From: DATCIH01 sp036507955
GTDB lineage: Bacteria > Bacillota > Clostridia > Clostridiales > Clostridiaceae
Direction of reading: 5' to 3'
DNA length: 20,824 nucleotides
NCBI GenBank assembly: GCA_036507955.1
Contig: DATCIH010000184.1
Coordinates: forward strand, 1 to 20,824
How positions within the stretch are numbered: the stretch's first letter is position 1; the number at the start of each line of letters is the position of its first letter. The position numbers were made by a program, and so were the translations under genes. The notes beneath the pieces are model-generated. The model was given only the letters and a program-made list of their open reading frames with translations, was not told the DNA's origin and ran no database searches. Shown here piece after piece: positions 1-7,612 of the stretch.

Positions 1-136
1 CGTATCCACAGGTTATATTACTTATAAGGGATTTGAATTTTTCAAGCTTGCCTAGTGAATAATGTTCAGTCCTTTTATATAGATAAAAATATTCTCCACT
101 AAAATAAGGTATTTTTATTATTTTCAAATAATTCAT
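1..136 (-). pseudogene. Open frame continuing past the stop of the 113-residue gene; possible frameshifted 3' part
   Basis: On the minus strand, the frame offset from the neighbouring 113-codon gene is open from about 214 to the window edge at 1. From the overlap onward it reads like protein, for example YFSGEYFYLYKRTEHYSLG, with varied codons. None of the internal ATGs (184, 163, 136) has a convincing ribosome site. The simplest reading is that this is the continuation of the upstream gene after a frameshift in the A-rich stretch around 101-136. It may instead be a separate overlapping gene running off the window. I do not recognise the family. The frameshift is inferred; only the open frame is seen. 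Confidence 0.35.
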
Positions 137-440
137 TGAAAGCACTATAAGCCTCTGAAGCATAATTAACTTCTCTTTTTTCATTTTTATTGAAATTAAT
201 AGGTCCTGCAGTCTCTATACCAAAAGTTATATCACTAAATTCTGTATGCCTGTATTCAGTGCTATCGCAGCAATAATACTCACCTACGAAGGAGTCATTA
301 TCAAAGACCTTTTTATTTAGACTAATCTCAGAAGTTAATTTATTCAAGTTTGTAGAGGAAAAAAGAATATTATCTTCTTTCCTTTTGCGTAGAGTCTCAC
401 GAACTTCAATATCCAATTTTTTAAAATTCAAATTTTGCAT
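99..440 (-). CDS. Hypothetical protein, 113 residues, possibly truncated by frameshift
   Basis: I do not recognise this protein. It is soluble, polar and charged, with no signal peptide or membrane segment. It has two adjacent cysteines (YYCC near residues 55-58) and many Asn, Glu and Lys residues. The ATG at 440 is preceded by GAGAAGAAGG with a suitable gap, and a TGATATAAT extended -10 lies further upstream, so the 5' end looks real. The stop at 99-101 may be premature, because a different frame stays open and protein-like through to the left edge. It is divergent from the chemoreceptor gene across about 270 bases. It could be an intact small orphan or the 5' part of a longer broken gene. 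Confidence 0.6.
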   Translation of the reverse strand: MQNLNFKKLDIEVRETLRKRKEDNILFSSTNLNKLTSEISLNKKVFDNDSFVGEYYCCDSTEYRHTEFSDITFGIETAGPINFNKNEKREVNYASEAYSAFNELFENNKNTLF

Positions 441-504
441 TGGAAGCCTTCTTCTCTATTAACATATTGAGACTGAAAATGAAATGCTAAGTTCAATTTA
501 TCAC

Positions 505-513
505 ATTATATCA
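505..513 (-). promoter_or_regulatory. Candidate extended -10 promoter for the 113-residue gene
   Basis: Read on the minus strand, this is TGATATAAT, a perfect TATAAT with the TG of an extended -10 one base upstream. No good -35 is visible 17 bases away, as is usual for extended -10 promoters. The expected transcript start near 498 gives a leader of about 60 bases. Confidence 0.45.
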
Positions 514-583
514 TCCAATAAAACAAACGAGTATAATATTTTACAGTATATCAAATAAAACGACAATGTACTATTAATATATA

Positions 584-612
584 TTGTAGAAATTGTATAT
601 TATTGATATAAT
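584..612 (+). promoter_or_regulatory. Candidate sigma-A promoter for the chemoreceptor gene
   Basis: TTGTAG at 584-589 is followed after 17 bases by TATAAT at 607-612. The TG at 604-605 also makes it an extended -10. The expected transcript start is near 619, leaving a leader of about 94 bases that contains the palindrome at 633-656. Confidence 0.6.
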
Positions 613-632
613 ATGTATAATAATATCTGTTT

Positions 633-656
633 GTAATGTACTTTAGTGTACATTAC
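633..656. repeat. Perfect 9-bp inverted repeat in the chemoreceptor leader
   Basis: GTAATGTAC at 633-641 and GTACATTAC at 648-656 are perfect inverted copies separated by 6 bases. The core AATGTAC also occurs at 565-571, just upstream of the -35. The palindrome lies downstream of the predicted transcript start and has no T-run after it. A protein-binding site therefore seems likelier than a terminator. The binding protein is unknown. Confidence 0.5.
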
Positions 657-712
657 TACTATTTCAATAAAGATTTTTGTATAGAATAGAAATAAAAGGT
701 TGGGATTGATTT

Positions 713-1789
713 ATGGCAGAAATATTAATTGTGGATGATGCATTGACTGCCCAAAATCTAATTAATGGAAGCTTAAAAACAGAATATGAGAATCATAGAA
801 AAATAATAGACAATGTGGTTACAATGTCCACTATGCAGAATTTCACTTTAGAGCAAGATGTGAATAATAAAGTTAGAAATAACACCATAATTATGGTTCT
901 AATAATGATTTTGGGCTTAGGGTTTATTCTTACAATTAGTATATTAATATATATTTCTATAGCAAAGTCTCTAAGGAATGCCTCAAAGGATATAGGTGAA
1001 GGGACTTATCAGGTAGCTGTAGCCTCAGGCCAGTTATTTGGCTCTAGCCAACAATTAGCTGAAGCAAATGATAAACTTGCAGAATCTATTCAAGAAACTT
1101 CAGTAACCCTAGAAGAGACACTTTCAATGGTAAAACAGAATTCGGAATCTACAAAGAATGCATCTTTACTCACTTTAAAAGCAAAAGAAGCAGCTGATAA
1201 AGGAAATATAGATATGCAGGAAATGATGCATTCCATGAGTGAGATAAAGAAATCTAGCGGTGAGATTTCAAAAATAATCAAGGTTATTGATGAGATTGCT
1301 TTTCAAATTAATTTACTAGCATTAAATGCTGCAGTTGAAGCTGCAAGAGCAGGGGATGCTGGAATGGGTTTTGCTGTAGTTGCTGATGAAGTAAGAAATC
1401 TTGCACGAAGAAGTGCTCAAGCTGCAAAAGATACAGAAAACATAATAGAAGGGAATATTACTTTATCACAAGCTGGATATGAAGTATCTCAAAAGGTTGG
1501 GGTATCACTTTCAGAGATTATGAGATACTCCAATGATGTAAATTTATTAATGGACTCAATCTCAAATTCAAGTAGGGCTCAAACCCAGGGAATCACTGAA
1601 ATAAATAAGGCAATAACACAAATGGAGAATGTTACTCAAAATAATGCTTCTAGTGCTGACGAAGTAGCTTCAGCTTCCGAAGAATTGAACTCTCAAGCTG
1701 AAAGCTTAACTGAAGTTGTGTCCGAACTTGCGAAAGTAATATCTGGAAGTGAGACAATAGAATTCAGAGGTAATCAAAGGATGAGTTAG
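713..1789 (+). CDS. Methyl-accepting chemotaxis protein with receiver-like N-terminus and truncated sensor
   Basis: This is a chemoreceptor-type protein expected to signal to CheA/CheW. One hydrophobic segment (about 58-83) is followed, without a clear full HAMP, by a long helical signalling domain. The conserved hairpin tip is clear at about 188-240 (DEIAFQINLLALNAAVEAAR and ADEVRNLARRSAQAAKDT). Normal four-helix-bundle receptors have two membrane segments flanking about 150 outside residues. Here the first segment and most of the sensor are missing. Residues 1-17 (MAEILIVDDALTAQNLI) instead resemble the first strand and Asp pair of a CheY-type receiver. Residues from about 22 resemble the last helix of a 4HB sensor. 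The ATG at 713 follows AAAGGTTGGGA and is well expressed on paper (promoter, terminator). I infer an in-frame deletion fusion. Signalling function is possible, but ligand sensing through the usual domain is unlikely. Confidence 0.85.
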   Translation: MAEILIVDDALTAQNLINGSLKTEYENHRKIIDNVVTMSTMQNFTLEQDVNNKVRNNTIIMVLIMILGLGFILTISILIYISIAKSLRNASKDIGEGTYQVAVASGQLFGSSQQLAEANDKLAESIQETSVTLEETLSMVKQNSESTKNASLLTLKAKEAADKGNIDMQEMMHSMSEIKKSSGEISKIIKVIDEIAFQINLLALNAAVEAARAGDAGMGFAVVADEVRNLARRSAQAAKDTENIIEGNITLSQAGYEVSQKVGVSLSEIMRYSNDVNLLMDSISNSSRAQTQGITEINKAITQMENVTQNNASSADEVASASEELNSQAESLTEVVSELAKVISGSETIEFRGNQRMS

Positions 1790-1798
1790 GTAGAATGA

Positions 1799-1838
1799 AA
1801 CTGCTGAAATATATAAAAGCATATTTTAGCAGTTTTTT
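1799..1838 (+). terminator. Rho-independent terminator after the chemoreceptor gene
   Basis: The arms at 1799-1812 and 1821-1834 pair over 14 bp with one G-T wobble and an 8-base loop. The run TTTTTT at 1832-1837 follows. It starts 10 bases after the stop codon and separates the receptor from gpmA. Confidence 0.85.
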
Positions 1839-1907
1839 CATCTATTCTAAAGAACAGATTCAGCTTTCTGGCATACAATATATAAATATAAAAGGGGGCA
1901 TAAAATA

Positions 1908-2651
1908 ATGAAGAAGATTGTTTTATTAAGACACGGAGAAAGTTTATGGAATATGGAAAATAGATTTACTGGATGGACAGATGTAGAATTATCTCCTAAA
2001 GGAATAGAGGAAGCAAAGAAAGCAGGAATGCTGTTAAAATCAGAAGGGTTTACTTTTGATGTTGCTTTTTCCTCAGTTCTGTCAAGATCAATAAAAACGT
2101 TATGGTGTGTCCTTGAAGAAATGGACTTATTATGGATTCCTGTACAGAGATCTTGGAGACTAAATGAAAGACATTATGGCGCTCTACAGGGGCTTAATAA
2201 ATCAGAAACTGCTTTAAAGTATGGAGAAACTCAAGTATTTAAATGGAGAAGAGATTCGAATGAATATCCCCCCGCTCTAGAAAAAAACGATGAAAGGTAT
2301 CCAGGTTTTGACCCAAGATACTATGATCTAAAGGAAGAAGAAATCCCTTTGACTGAAAACTTAAATGATACTATAAAACGTGTTATTCCCTTCTGGAAGG
2401 ATTATATTCTTCCAGTTCTGATGCTAGAAAAAAGGATTATAATATCCGCTCATGGAAATAGTATTAGAGCACTTGTGAAATATTTGGATAACCTATCAAA
2501 TGAAGAAGTAACAAATGTAAATATACCAACCGGTATGCCTCTAGTTTATGAGCTCGATGATAATCTTACTGCTGTTAAACACTACTATCTTGGAGATGTT
2601 TCAGAAATAGAAAAAGCTAAGGATGCAGTGGCAAATCAAGGCAAAGCATAA
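1908..2651 (+). CDS. gpmA: 2,3-bisphosphoglycerate-dependent phosphoglycerate mutase
   Basis: This cytoplasmic glycolytic enzyme interconverts 3- and 2-phosphoglycerate through a phosphohistidine. At 247 residues it has the usual length and is closely similar to E. coli GpmA along its whole length. The catalytic LLRHGES motif carries His9. Arg60, Glu87 (in LNERHYGALQGLNK) and His182 (in SAHGNSIRALVKYLDN) are all present. The C-terminus ends with the family's VANQGKA tail, absent from short cofactor-independent-like or PhoE-type paralogues. The start is set by AAGGGGG 9 bases upstream of ATG. It appears to be a single-gene unit: a strong terminator precedes it and a weak hairpin follows. Many clostridia also have the unrelated Mn-dependent GpmI; whether this one does cannot be seen here. 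Confidence 0.96.
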   Translation: MKKIVLLRHGESLWNMENRFTGWTDVELSPKGIEEAKKAGMLLKSEGFTFDVAFSSVLSRSIKTLWCVLEEMDLLWIPVQRSWRLNERHYGALQGLNKSETALKYGETQVFKWRRDSNEYPPALEKNDERYPGFDPRYYDLKEEEIPLTENLNDTIKRVIPFWKDYILPVLMLEKRIIISAHGNSIRALVKYLDNLSNEEVTNVNIPTGMPLVYELDDNLTAVKHYYLGDVSEIEKAKDAVANQGKA

Positions 2652-2656
2652 AAGAA

Positions 2657-2683
2657 GAAGATAGATTGGATTGTATCTTTTTA
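2657..2683 (+). terminator. Weak candidate terminator after gpmA
   Basis: AAGATA (2658-2663) pairs with TATCTT (2674-2679) around a 10-base loop, followed by a short T-run. The stem is only 6-7 bp and mostly A-T, so termination may be partial. Confidence 0.35.
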
Positions 2684-2695
2684 TATATTTTAATA

Positions 2696-2738
2696 AAATA
2701 TAGAGTATAATGTAAATATAGAGTATAATGTAAATATA
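2696..2738. repeat. Tandem duplication of an 18-bp unit
   Basis: TAGAGTATAATGTAAATA occurs exactly twice, at 2701-2718 and 2719-2736, and the match continues a few bases on each side. Each copy carries TATAAT (2706-2711 and 2724-2729), but no matching -35 is seen at 16-18 bases. It lies between gpmA and the kinase operon, where the operon promoter should be. It could be a duplicated -10 region, a regulator site or simple slippage. Confidence 0.7.
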
Positions 2739-2836
2739 TGAGTTTTGTTATATGTTGTTAATAGAAAGCATTTAGTAAGCAGAAAATGAATTTGAAGTCA
2801 TAAAAATCAAATGAATAATTTTACCATATCTGTAAA

Positions 2837-2845
2837 GAGAAAGGA
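2837..2845 (+). promoter_or_regulatory. Ribosome binding site that decides the first kinase start
   Basis: GAGAAAGGA ends 10 bases before the ATG at 2856. The in-frame ATG at 2811 has no purine-rich site before it. The 15 residues it would add are not part of the receiver domain, which begins right after residue 6 of the shorter form. Confidence 0.65.
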
Positions 2846-2855
2846 TTGTGTTTTC

Positions 2856-4070
2856 ATGGAAGTTCTTAACAAAGTAAAAATTATGATTGTAGATGATGAC
2901 ACTACAAATCGCTATATTTTAAAAAAGATTTTGGATAAGGCAGGTTACGAAATTAGAGAAGCTACTAATGGAGAAGAAGCCTTAAAAAAAGCAGAATCTG
3001 AAAAGCCGAACCTAATTATACTTGATGTTAATCTTCCAGATATTACAGGGTACGAGGTGGGGAAACGGCTTAAGGCAAATCCAATTACTAATTTCATACA
3101 GATACTTAGTATTTCTTCATATTATACCAAGAGTGAAGATTGGGTTCATGGGCTAGAAAGTGGAGCAGATAATTATTTGATTAAACCAGTTGATTCATAT
3201 GTACTACTTGCCATTATTAAATCAATGCTAAGAATTCAAAATACTGAAAGCAAACTTAGGATTGCCTTAAAACAAGCTGAAACTGCTAATATCCAAAAGA
3301 CACAGTTCTTAGCAAATGTTTCTCATGAACTAAAAACTCCAATAAATGTAATCCTTTCTGCTTTGCAGATGTCCAATATTATTGCAGAGGATATAGATAT
3401 GTTGGATATAAATAAGAAATTAAATAAATACAACCATATTATGAAGCAGAATAGTTATAGACTAATTAGAAGTATAAATAATTTGATAGACACTTCTAAG
3501 ATTGATTCTGCATTTATGAATGTAAATCGTAAGAATGTTAATATTGTAAAAATTGTAGATGATATAACTTTATCTATTGCTAGCTTTGTTGAAAGTAAAC
3601 AAATTGAACTTATATTTGATACGGATGTAGAAGAGAAAGTTATTGCTTGCGATCCAAATAAAATAGAGACTATAATATTCAATCTTCTTTCAAATGCGGT
3701 AAAATTTACTAACCCGGGTGGAAAAATCAATGTTAGTATGTTTGATAAAGAAGATTATATAATTATTTCTGTTCAAGATACAGGTATTGGAATATCAGAT
3801 GACAATAAGAAAAAAGTTTTCCAAAAATATCAACAGATTGAAGATGCTTTACATAGAAATAGAGAAGGCAGTGGTATAGGATTATATCTAGTTAAATCTC
3901 TTGTTGAAATGCAAGGCGGCAAAATCACTATCGAGAACAACTGTGGTCAGGGGAGTAACTTTATTATTAAACTTCCTAGTATAATTTTGGATGAATCTGA
4001 AGAGAAAAATAAAGAGAATATTTATTCGGACTATTTAGATCGTGTGAATGTAGAATTCTCGGATATATAG
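2856..4070 (+). CDS. Soluble hybrid protein: N-terminal receiver plus histidine kinase
   Basis: The 404 residues form a receiver (about 6-125) followed by a linker helix and a kinase core. Receiver residues present are Asp12-14, phosphoacceptor Asp57 (LIILDVNLPD) and Lys110 (IKP). Kinase residues present are His157 (FLANVSHELKTPINVI), N-box Asn280 (NLLSNAVKF), G1 Asp308 (DTGIGI) and the glycine-rich lid GSGIGL at 338-343. There is no membrane segment or known input domain, so the protein is cytoplasmic and the receiver is its likely input. The C-terminal 25 residues after the kinase are acidic and of no known family. It is the first gene of a run that continues through 10362, and its stop lies 15 bases before the next start. 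With the receiver N-terminal, phosphate may be passed in from another kinase, for example the next gene's product; this is inference. Confidence 0.88.
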   Translation: MEVLNKVKIMIVDDDTTNRYILKKILDKAGYEIREATNGEEALKKAESEKPNLIILDVNLPDITGYEVGKRLKANPITNFIQILSISSYYTKSEDWVHGLESGADNYLIKPVDSYVLLAIIKSMLRIQNTESKLRIALKQAETANIQKTQFLANVSHELKTPINVILSALQMSNIIAEDIDMLDINKKLNKYNHIMKQNSYRLIRSINNLIDTSKIDSAFMNVNRKNVNIVKIVDDITLSIASFVESKQIELIFDTDVEEKVIACDPNKIETIIFNLLSNAVKFTNPGGKINVSMFDKEDYIIISVQDTGIGISDDNKKKVFQKYQQIEDALHRNREGSGIGLYLVKSLVEMQGGKITIENNCGQGSNFIIKLPSIILDESEEKNKENIYSDYLDRVNVEFSDI

Positions 4071-4072
4071 AT

Positions 4073-4085
4073 GGAGGGAGCTCAC
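4073..4085 (+). promoter_or_regulatory. Ribosome binding site supporting a TTG start
   Basis: GGAGGGAG at 4073-4080 stands five bases before TTG at 4086. The in-frame ATG at 4071 overlaps this site and has only ATATATAG before it, so TTG is the better start. Confidence 0.7.
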
Positions 4086-5234
4086 TTGTTAAGTGAATTT
4101 GAAATTGATAAAACATTTACTTTAAAAAGCTTTTTATTAAATAGTAAAAGTATAATTTCTTTTTCATTAGACTTTGAAGGAAATGTTTTATTTTGTAATG
4201 AAGGATATAAGATAATACTAGGATATGATGATAAGAATATTAAAGATTATTTGTTAAATCCTCTTTTCCAAGCTTTGGTTACTCAAACAAAGGAGGGGCT
4301 TGCATTTAATGGTACTATTACCTTGAAAAAAGTTCCGAAAAACACTTCTTTTATATCTCAGGTTTATAAATCAAGTGATGAGTTGTTTTTCTTATGTGAA
4401 TATGATAGTTTGGAAATTGAAATGATGCTAAGAAACACTATTTATCAGTTAGAAGAGACACAGGCTATGCTAATGCAGTCCGAAAAAATGAATGCATTGG
4501 GTAAACTTGTTGCAGGTGTCGCCCATGAGATAAATAATCCGTTGGCTTATGTTATATCTAATGTTGAGATAATGGGGCAATATTTCTGCTCAATAAAGGA
4601 ATTTTTCGCGGATCTTGAAAAAGAAAAAATTGCAAGTTTAAAAGATCTTAAAGAAAGGTATGATTTGGATTATATACTTAAGGACTTTTCTTCACTTCAA
4701 AAATCGACATTGGAGGGTGGGGAAAGAGTCAAAAATATCGTATCTGAGCTAAGGGATTACACAAGAATTAATGCCTCAGAAAAAAGCTTTTCTAACATAT
4801 CAGAATGCTTAATGAGCTCTTTAAAGATTGTAAAACCGGAAATAAAAAGAAAGGCCATAAATCTGAACTTAAATTTTTCACAAACTTCCGATATAGAGTG
4901 CTATCCAGCACAATTGAATCAAGTTCTTATAAATATGATCATCAATGCAGTACAAGCTATCGGTGAGAAGGGAAATATTACTATAAATTTATACGAAAAA
5001 GAGAATTTCATATTTGTTGAAATTGAAGATAATGGTATAGGAATTTTGGATGAAAATAAAAGTAAAATATTTAAGCCGTTTTTTACAACGAAACCACAGG
5101 GGCAAGGTGTTGGGCTAGGTTTGAATTTATCATATAGAATAATTAAGGAAATGCATAAAGGTGACATTTGTTTTGATTCTATAGCAGAAAAAGGGACAAT
5201 ATTTACTATTTCAATTCCAAAAGGAGCAAAATGA
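4086..5234 (+). CDS. Soluble PAS-like sensor histidine kinase (NtrB-type core)
   Basis: Read from the TTG at 4086 the protein has 382 residues. The first 110 or so look like a divergent PAS fold (IISFSLDFEGNVLFCNEGYKIILGYD is typical of its first strands and helix). A coiled linker (QLEETQAMLMQSEKMNALGKL) leads to the kinase core. Present are His147 (GVAHEINNPLAYV), N-box Asn287 (NMIINAVQAI), Asp315 (EDNGIGI), the F-box KPFFTTKPQG and GVGLGLNLS. About 30 extra residues lie between the H- and N-boxes, as in a known group of DctB/NtrB-like orphan kinases. There is no membrane segment. It has no receiver of its own, so it could phosphorylate the receivers of the two flanking proteins. Its stop overlaps the next start (TGATG), implying translational coupling. 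The signal sensed is unknown. Confidence 0.88.
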   Translation: MLSEFEIDKTFTLKSFLLNSKSIISFSLDFEGNVLFCNEGYKIILGYDDKNIKDYLLNPLFQALVTQTKEGLAFNGTITLKKVPKNTSFISQVYKSSDELFFLCEYDSLEIEMMLRNTIYQLEETQAMLMQSEKMNALGKLVAGVAHEINNPLAYVISNVEIMGQYFCSIKEFFADLEKEKIASLKDLKERYDLDYILKDFSSLQKSTLEGGERVKNIVSELRDYTRINASEKSFSNISECLMSSLKIVKPEIKRKAINLNLNFSQTSDIECYPAQLNQVLINMIINAVQAIGEKGNITINLYEKENFIFVEIEDNGIGILDENKSKIFKPFFTTKPQGQGVGLGLNLSYRIIKEMHKGDICFDSIAEKGTIFTISIPKGAK

Positions 5235-6451
5235 TGGCTACAAAAGGGAATTTACTTATTATTGACGACGAAATTGAAGTATCAAATACTCTAAAACGTG
5301 TATTTCACAAGGATTATGTAATACACATTACGCAAAGTCCGAAAGCTGCTTTAAGCATAATGGAGAAATATAACATAGGAGTCATCTTATGTGATCAGCG
5401 AATGCCTGAAATGAAAGGTACCGAGTTTTTTAGAAAAGCTAAAGAATTGTATCCTGATACAATAAGAATATTAATTACTGGATATTCAGAATTAAATGAT
5501 GCTATTATGTCTATTAATGAAGGCCACATTTTCAGATATATAACAAAACCGTGGAATTTAGGTGACCTTAAAAGCTCGGTAAAGGAAGGTTTTGAAAAAA
5601 ATACTCTTATTAGAGAAAATCTAGATGTGGTCAAAGGTCTAAATTGTGCAAATGTGATTTTGGAAGATAAAGTCACAGAAAGAACACAGGAACTAGAAGC
5701 AAAGAATAAACAGTTGGAAATAATAAGCAATGATAAAAGTAAAATAATTGGTGTTGTAGCCCATGACTTAAGAAGTCCAGTCGGCGGGATATTTACTCTA
5801 TCTAAGTATATTTATTCTAATGTAAAAGAAGTGGCTATTAAAGAATCCGTCAAGAACGATGTCTTTACAGAAAGTCTTGAATTTCTAGAAATTATAACAG
5901 ATTCAAGTAAATATCTTTTAGATTTAATAAACGATATTCTAGACGTGTCTGATATAGAGACAGGGAAACTATCACTTAATCTTGAAAGTATAAATTATAT
6001 CCCCTTTTTAAATAAAGCAATTAGCATTGAAAGAGAATTAGCCAAGAATAAAAATATTACAGTTATATCACAAATGAAAATTGAATCGAGTAGTACACTA
6101 AGTATGGATAAAATCAAGATTAGTCAAGTAATTAATAATTTTCTTGAGAATGCTATAAAGTACTCATCTCCTTTTGGTAAAGTAATTATAAAAGTTGAGG
6201 ACGATGGTGATTATATAACAACGAAAGTAATAGATGGTGGAGCGGGCATACCAGAATCACAGAGGGATAGATTATTCAAGATTTTTTCTAAAACATCCAC
6301 AACTCCTACTGGAGGAGAAAAAAGCCATGGACTAGGACTTTATATTTCGAAAAAGATAATTGAAGCTCACCACGGAATCATTGGGCTCGAGGATAACTTG
6401 AATAGCGGTTCTATTTTCTATTTTAAGTTAAGAAAAAATCTGGGTGCTTAA
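5234..6451 (+). CDS. Soluble hybrid protein: RpfG-type receiver plus histidine kinase
   Basis: An N-terminal receiver (about 6-125) has the CDQRMPEMKG and ITGYS signatures, typical of receivers on HD-GYP and RpfG-like proteins. Its phosphoacceptor is Asp54, with Lys105 in YITKPW. A coiled coil (about 125-165) and a full kinase core follow: His177 (GVVAHDLRSPVGGI), N-box Asn306 (NNFLENAIKY), Asp334 in IDGGAGI and HGLGLYIS. There is no HD-GYP or other output and no membrane segment. AAGGAG at 5221-5226 fits the second ATG (5234) better than the first (5231). G1 reads DGGAGI rather than DNGIGI, a change also found in active kinases. A 27-base gap with a strong ribosome site leads to the nuclease gene. 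Role in a relay with the two preceding kinases is inferred from gene order. Confidence 0.88.
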   Translation: MATKGNLLIIDDEIEVSNTLKRVFHKDYVIHITQSPKAALSIMEKYNIGVILCDQRMPEMKGTEFFRKAKELYPDTIRILITGYSELNDAIMSINEGHIFRYITKPWNLGDLKSSVKEGFEKNTLIRENLDVVKGLNCANVILEDKVTERTQELEAKNKQLEIISNDKSKIIGVVAHDLRSPVGGIFTLSKYIYSNVKEVAIKESVKNDVFTESLEFLEIITDSSKYLLDLINDILDVSDIETGKLSLNLESINYIPFLNKAISIERELAKNKNITVISQMKIESSSTLSMDKIKISQVINNFLENAIKYSSPFGKVIIKVEDDGDYITTKVIDGGAGIPESQRDRLFKIFSKTSTTPTGGEKSHGLGLYISKKIIEAHHGIIGLEDNLNSGSIFYFKLRKNLGA

Positions 6452-6478
6452 GATTTTCTATATAAGGAGGGGAGTGAG

Positions 6479-7612
6479 ATGAACTCTGTAAAAATACTTC
6501 ACTGTGCTGATCTGCATTTTGATACATCCTTTAGTGGATTAACTTCATCTGAAAAACAAGAAGAAAGAAAAGAGGATTTGAGAGAAACATTCGGCGAGAT
6601 TATTAATATTGTAAAGAAAGAAAACATACAAATACTTTTAATTGCCGGCGATTTATTTGATAATGAAAGGGTAATGAGGACTACTATTGATTACTTGTTA
6701 ATTAAATTCAATGAAATTCAGAATACACATATATTCATATCTCCTGGCAATCATGATCCGTTAAATGAAAAATCATATTATAATATTATCAAGTGGCCAA
6801 GCAATGTACATATATTTACTGAAGAGATGGGAATGATTGAGCTTACAGAGCTTAATACATGTATATTTGGTATTGGCTTTTCAAACCAACTAGAGAAAAA
6901 TTCTTTACTTGAGAATTTTGAATATATGGATAAAGATAAAATAAATATTCTCCTAATGCACGGGGATGTAGTAAGTAAGGGTCAAAATAGCGATTATAAT
7001 CCAATATATATTGAAAACCTAGAAGAATCTGGGATGGATTATATTGCTCTAGGGCATACCCATGAGTATTCCAAAATACAGAAAGCTGGAAGAACTTTTT
7101 GGAGCTATAGTGGCTCACCTGAAGGCAGGGGGTTTGATGAGACCGGATCAAAAGGAATAGTTAAAGGTGAAATTACAAAAGGCTCCTGTAATCTGGAATT
7201 TAGAGAAATATGTAAAAGAAAGTATTTTGTAAAGAACCTTGATATAAGTAATACAACAACTTATGAGGAAATTGTACATGCAGTTAATGTACAGATAGAT
7301 GATAAAAATAAGGAGAATAATTTATATAAGTTAGTTTTGAAGGGATCCGTTAGTAAAGGCTTTACAATTAATATTAATTTAGTAAAAGAGAAGCTGAAGA
7401 ATTATTTTTACTTCCTTAAGCTAGAAGATAACACAACTTATGCAATTGACTATAGTTCATTAGAAAAAGAATATTCTCTTAAAGGCATATTTGTTAAGAA
7501 AATGAGAGATAAATTAAAAACTATATCTGATGAACGTGAAGCTCAAATAATAAGGGATGCAATAAAATTTGGCATGGAAAGCTTGGAAGAGGGTGAGGTG
7601 ATTATCGAATGA
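6479..7612 (+). CDS. yhaO: YhaO/SbcD-like metallophosphoesterase (DNA exonuclease subunit)
   Basis: This is a calcineurin-like phosphoesterase of the Mre11/SbcD group, expected to be a two-metal DNA nuclease working with the ATPase encoded next. The metal and active-site motifs appear in order: ADLH (Asp11, His13), GDLFD (Asp58), GNHD (90-93), MHGD (His161) and LGHTHEYSK (His193, His195). The C-terminal 140 residues are less conserved, as in Mre11 capping regions, and would contact DNA or the partner. AAGGAGGGG precedes ATG 6479. Its stop overlaps the ATG of the ATPase gene by four bases (ATGA), so a complex is likely. Its length and partner suit Bacillus YhaO better than classic SbcD. It lies 27 bases after the third kinase gene with no terminator between. 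Confidence 0.88.
   Translation: MNSVKILHCADLHFDTSFSGLTSSEKQEERKEDLRETFGEIINIVKKENIQILLIAGDLFDNERVMRTTIDYLLIKFNEIQNTHIFISPGNHDPLNEKSYYNIIKWPSNVHIFTEEMGMIELTELNTCIFGIGFSNQLEKNSLLENFEYMDKDKINILLMHGDVVSKGQNSDYNPIYIENLEESGMDYIALGHTHEYSKIQKAGRTFWSYSGSPEGRGFDETGSKGIVKGEITKGSCNLEFREICKRKYFVKNLDISNTTTYEEIVHAVNVQIDDKNKENNLYKLVLKGSVSKGFTININLVKEKLKNYFYFLKLEDNTTYAIDYSSLEKEYSLKGIFVKKMRDKLKTISDEREAQIIRDAIKFGMESLEEGEVIIE

Noticed and set aside
1839..1907. Promoter for gpmA in the gap after the chemoreceptor terminator
   Set aside because: TACAAT and TATAAA boxes are present, but no -35 at a suitable distance is clear; a promoter must exist, but I cannot place it.
2696..2738. Short tandem repeat as a possible CRISPR start
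   Set aside because: The two copies are directly adjacent without spacers, and no cas gene is present.
2811..2855. In-frame ATG 15 codons upstream of the first kinase
   Set aside because: It has no ribosome site, and the added residues precede a receiver that already starts normally at 2856.
5026..5045. Link between gpmA and the kinase operon as one transcript
   Set aside because: About 200 bases with a weak hairpin and a tandem repeat separate them, and their functions give no reason to join them.
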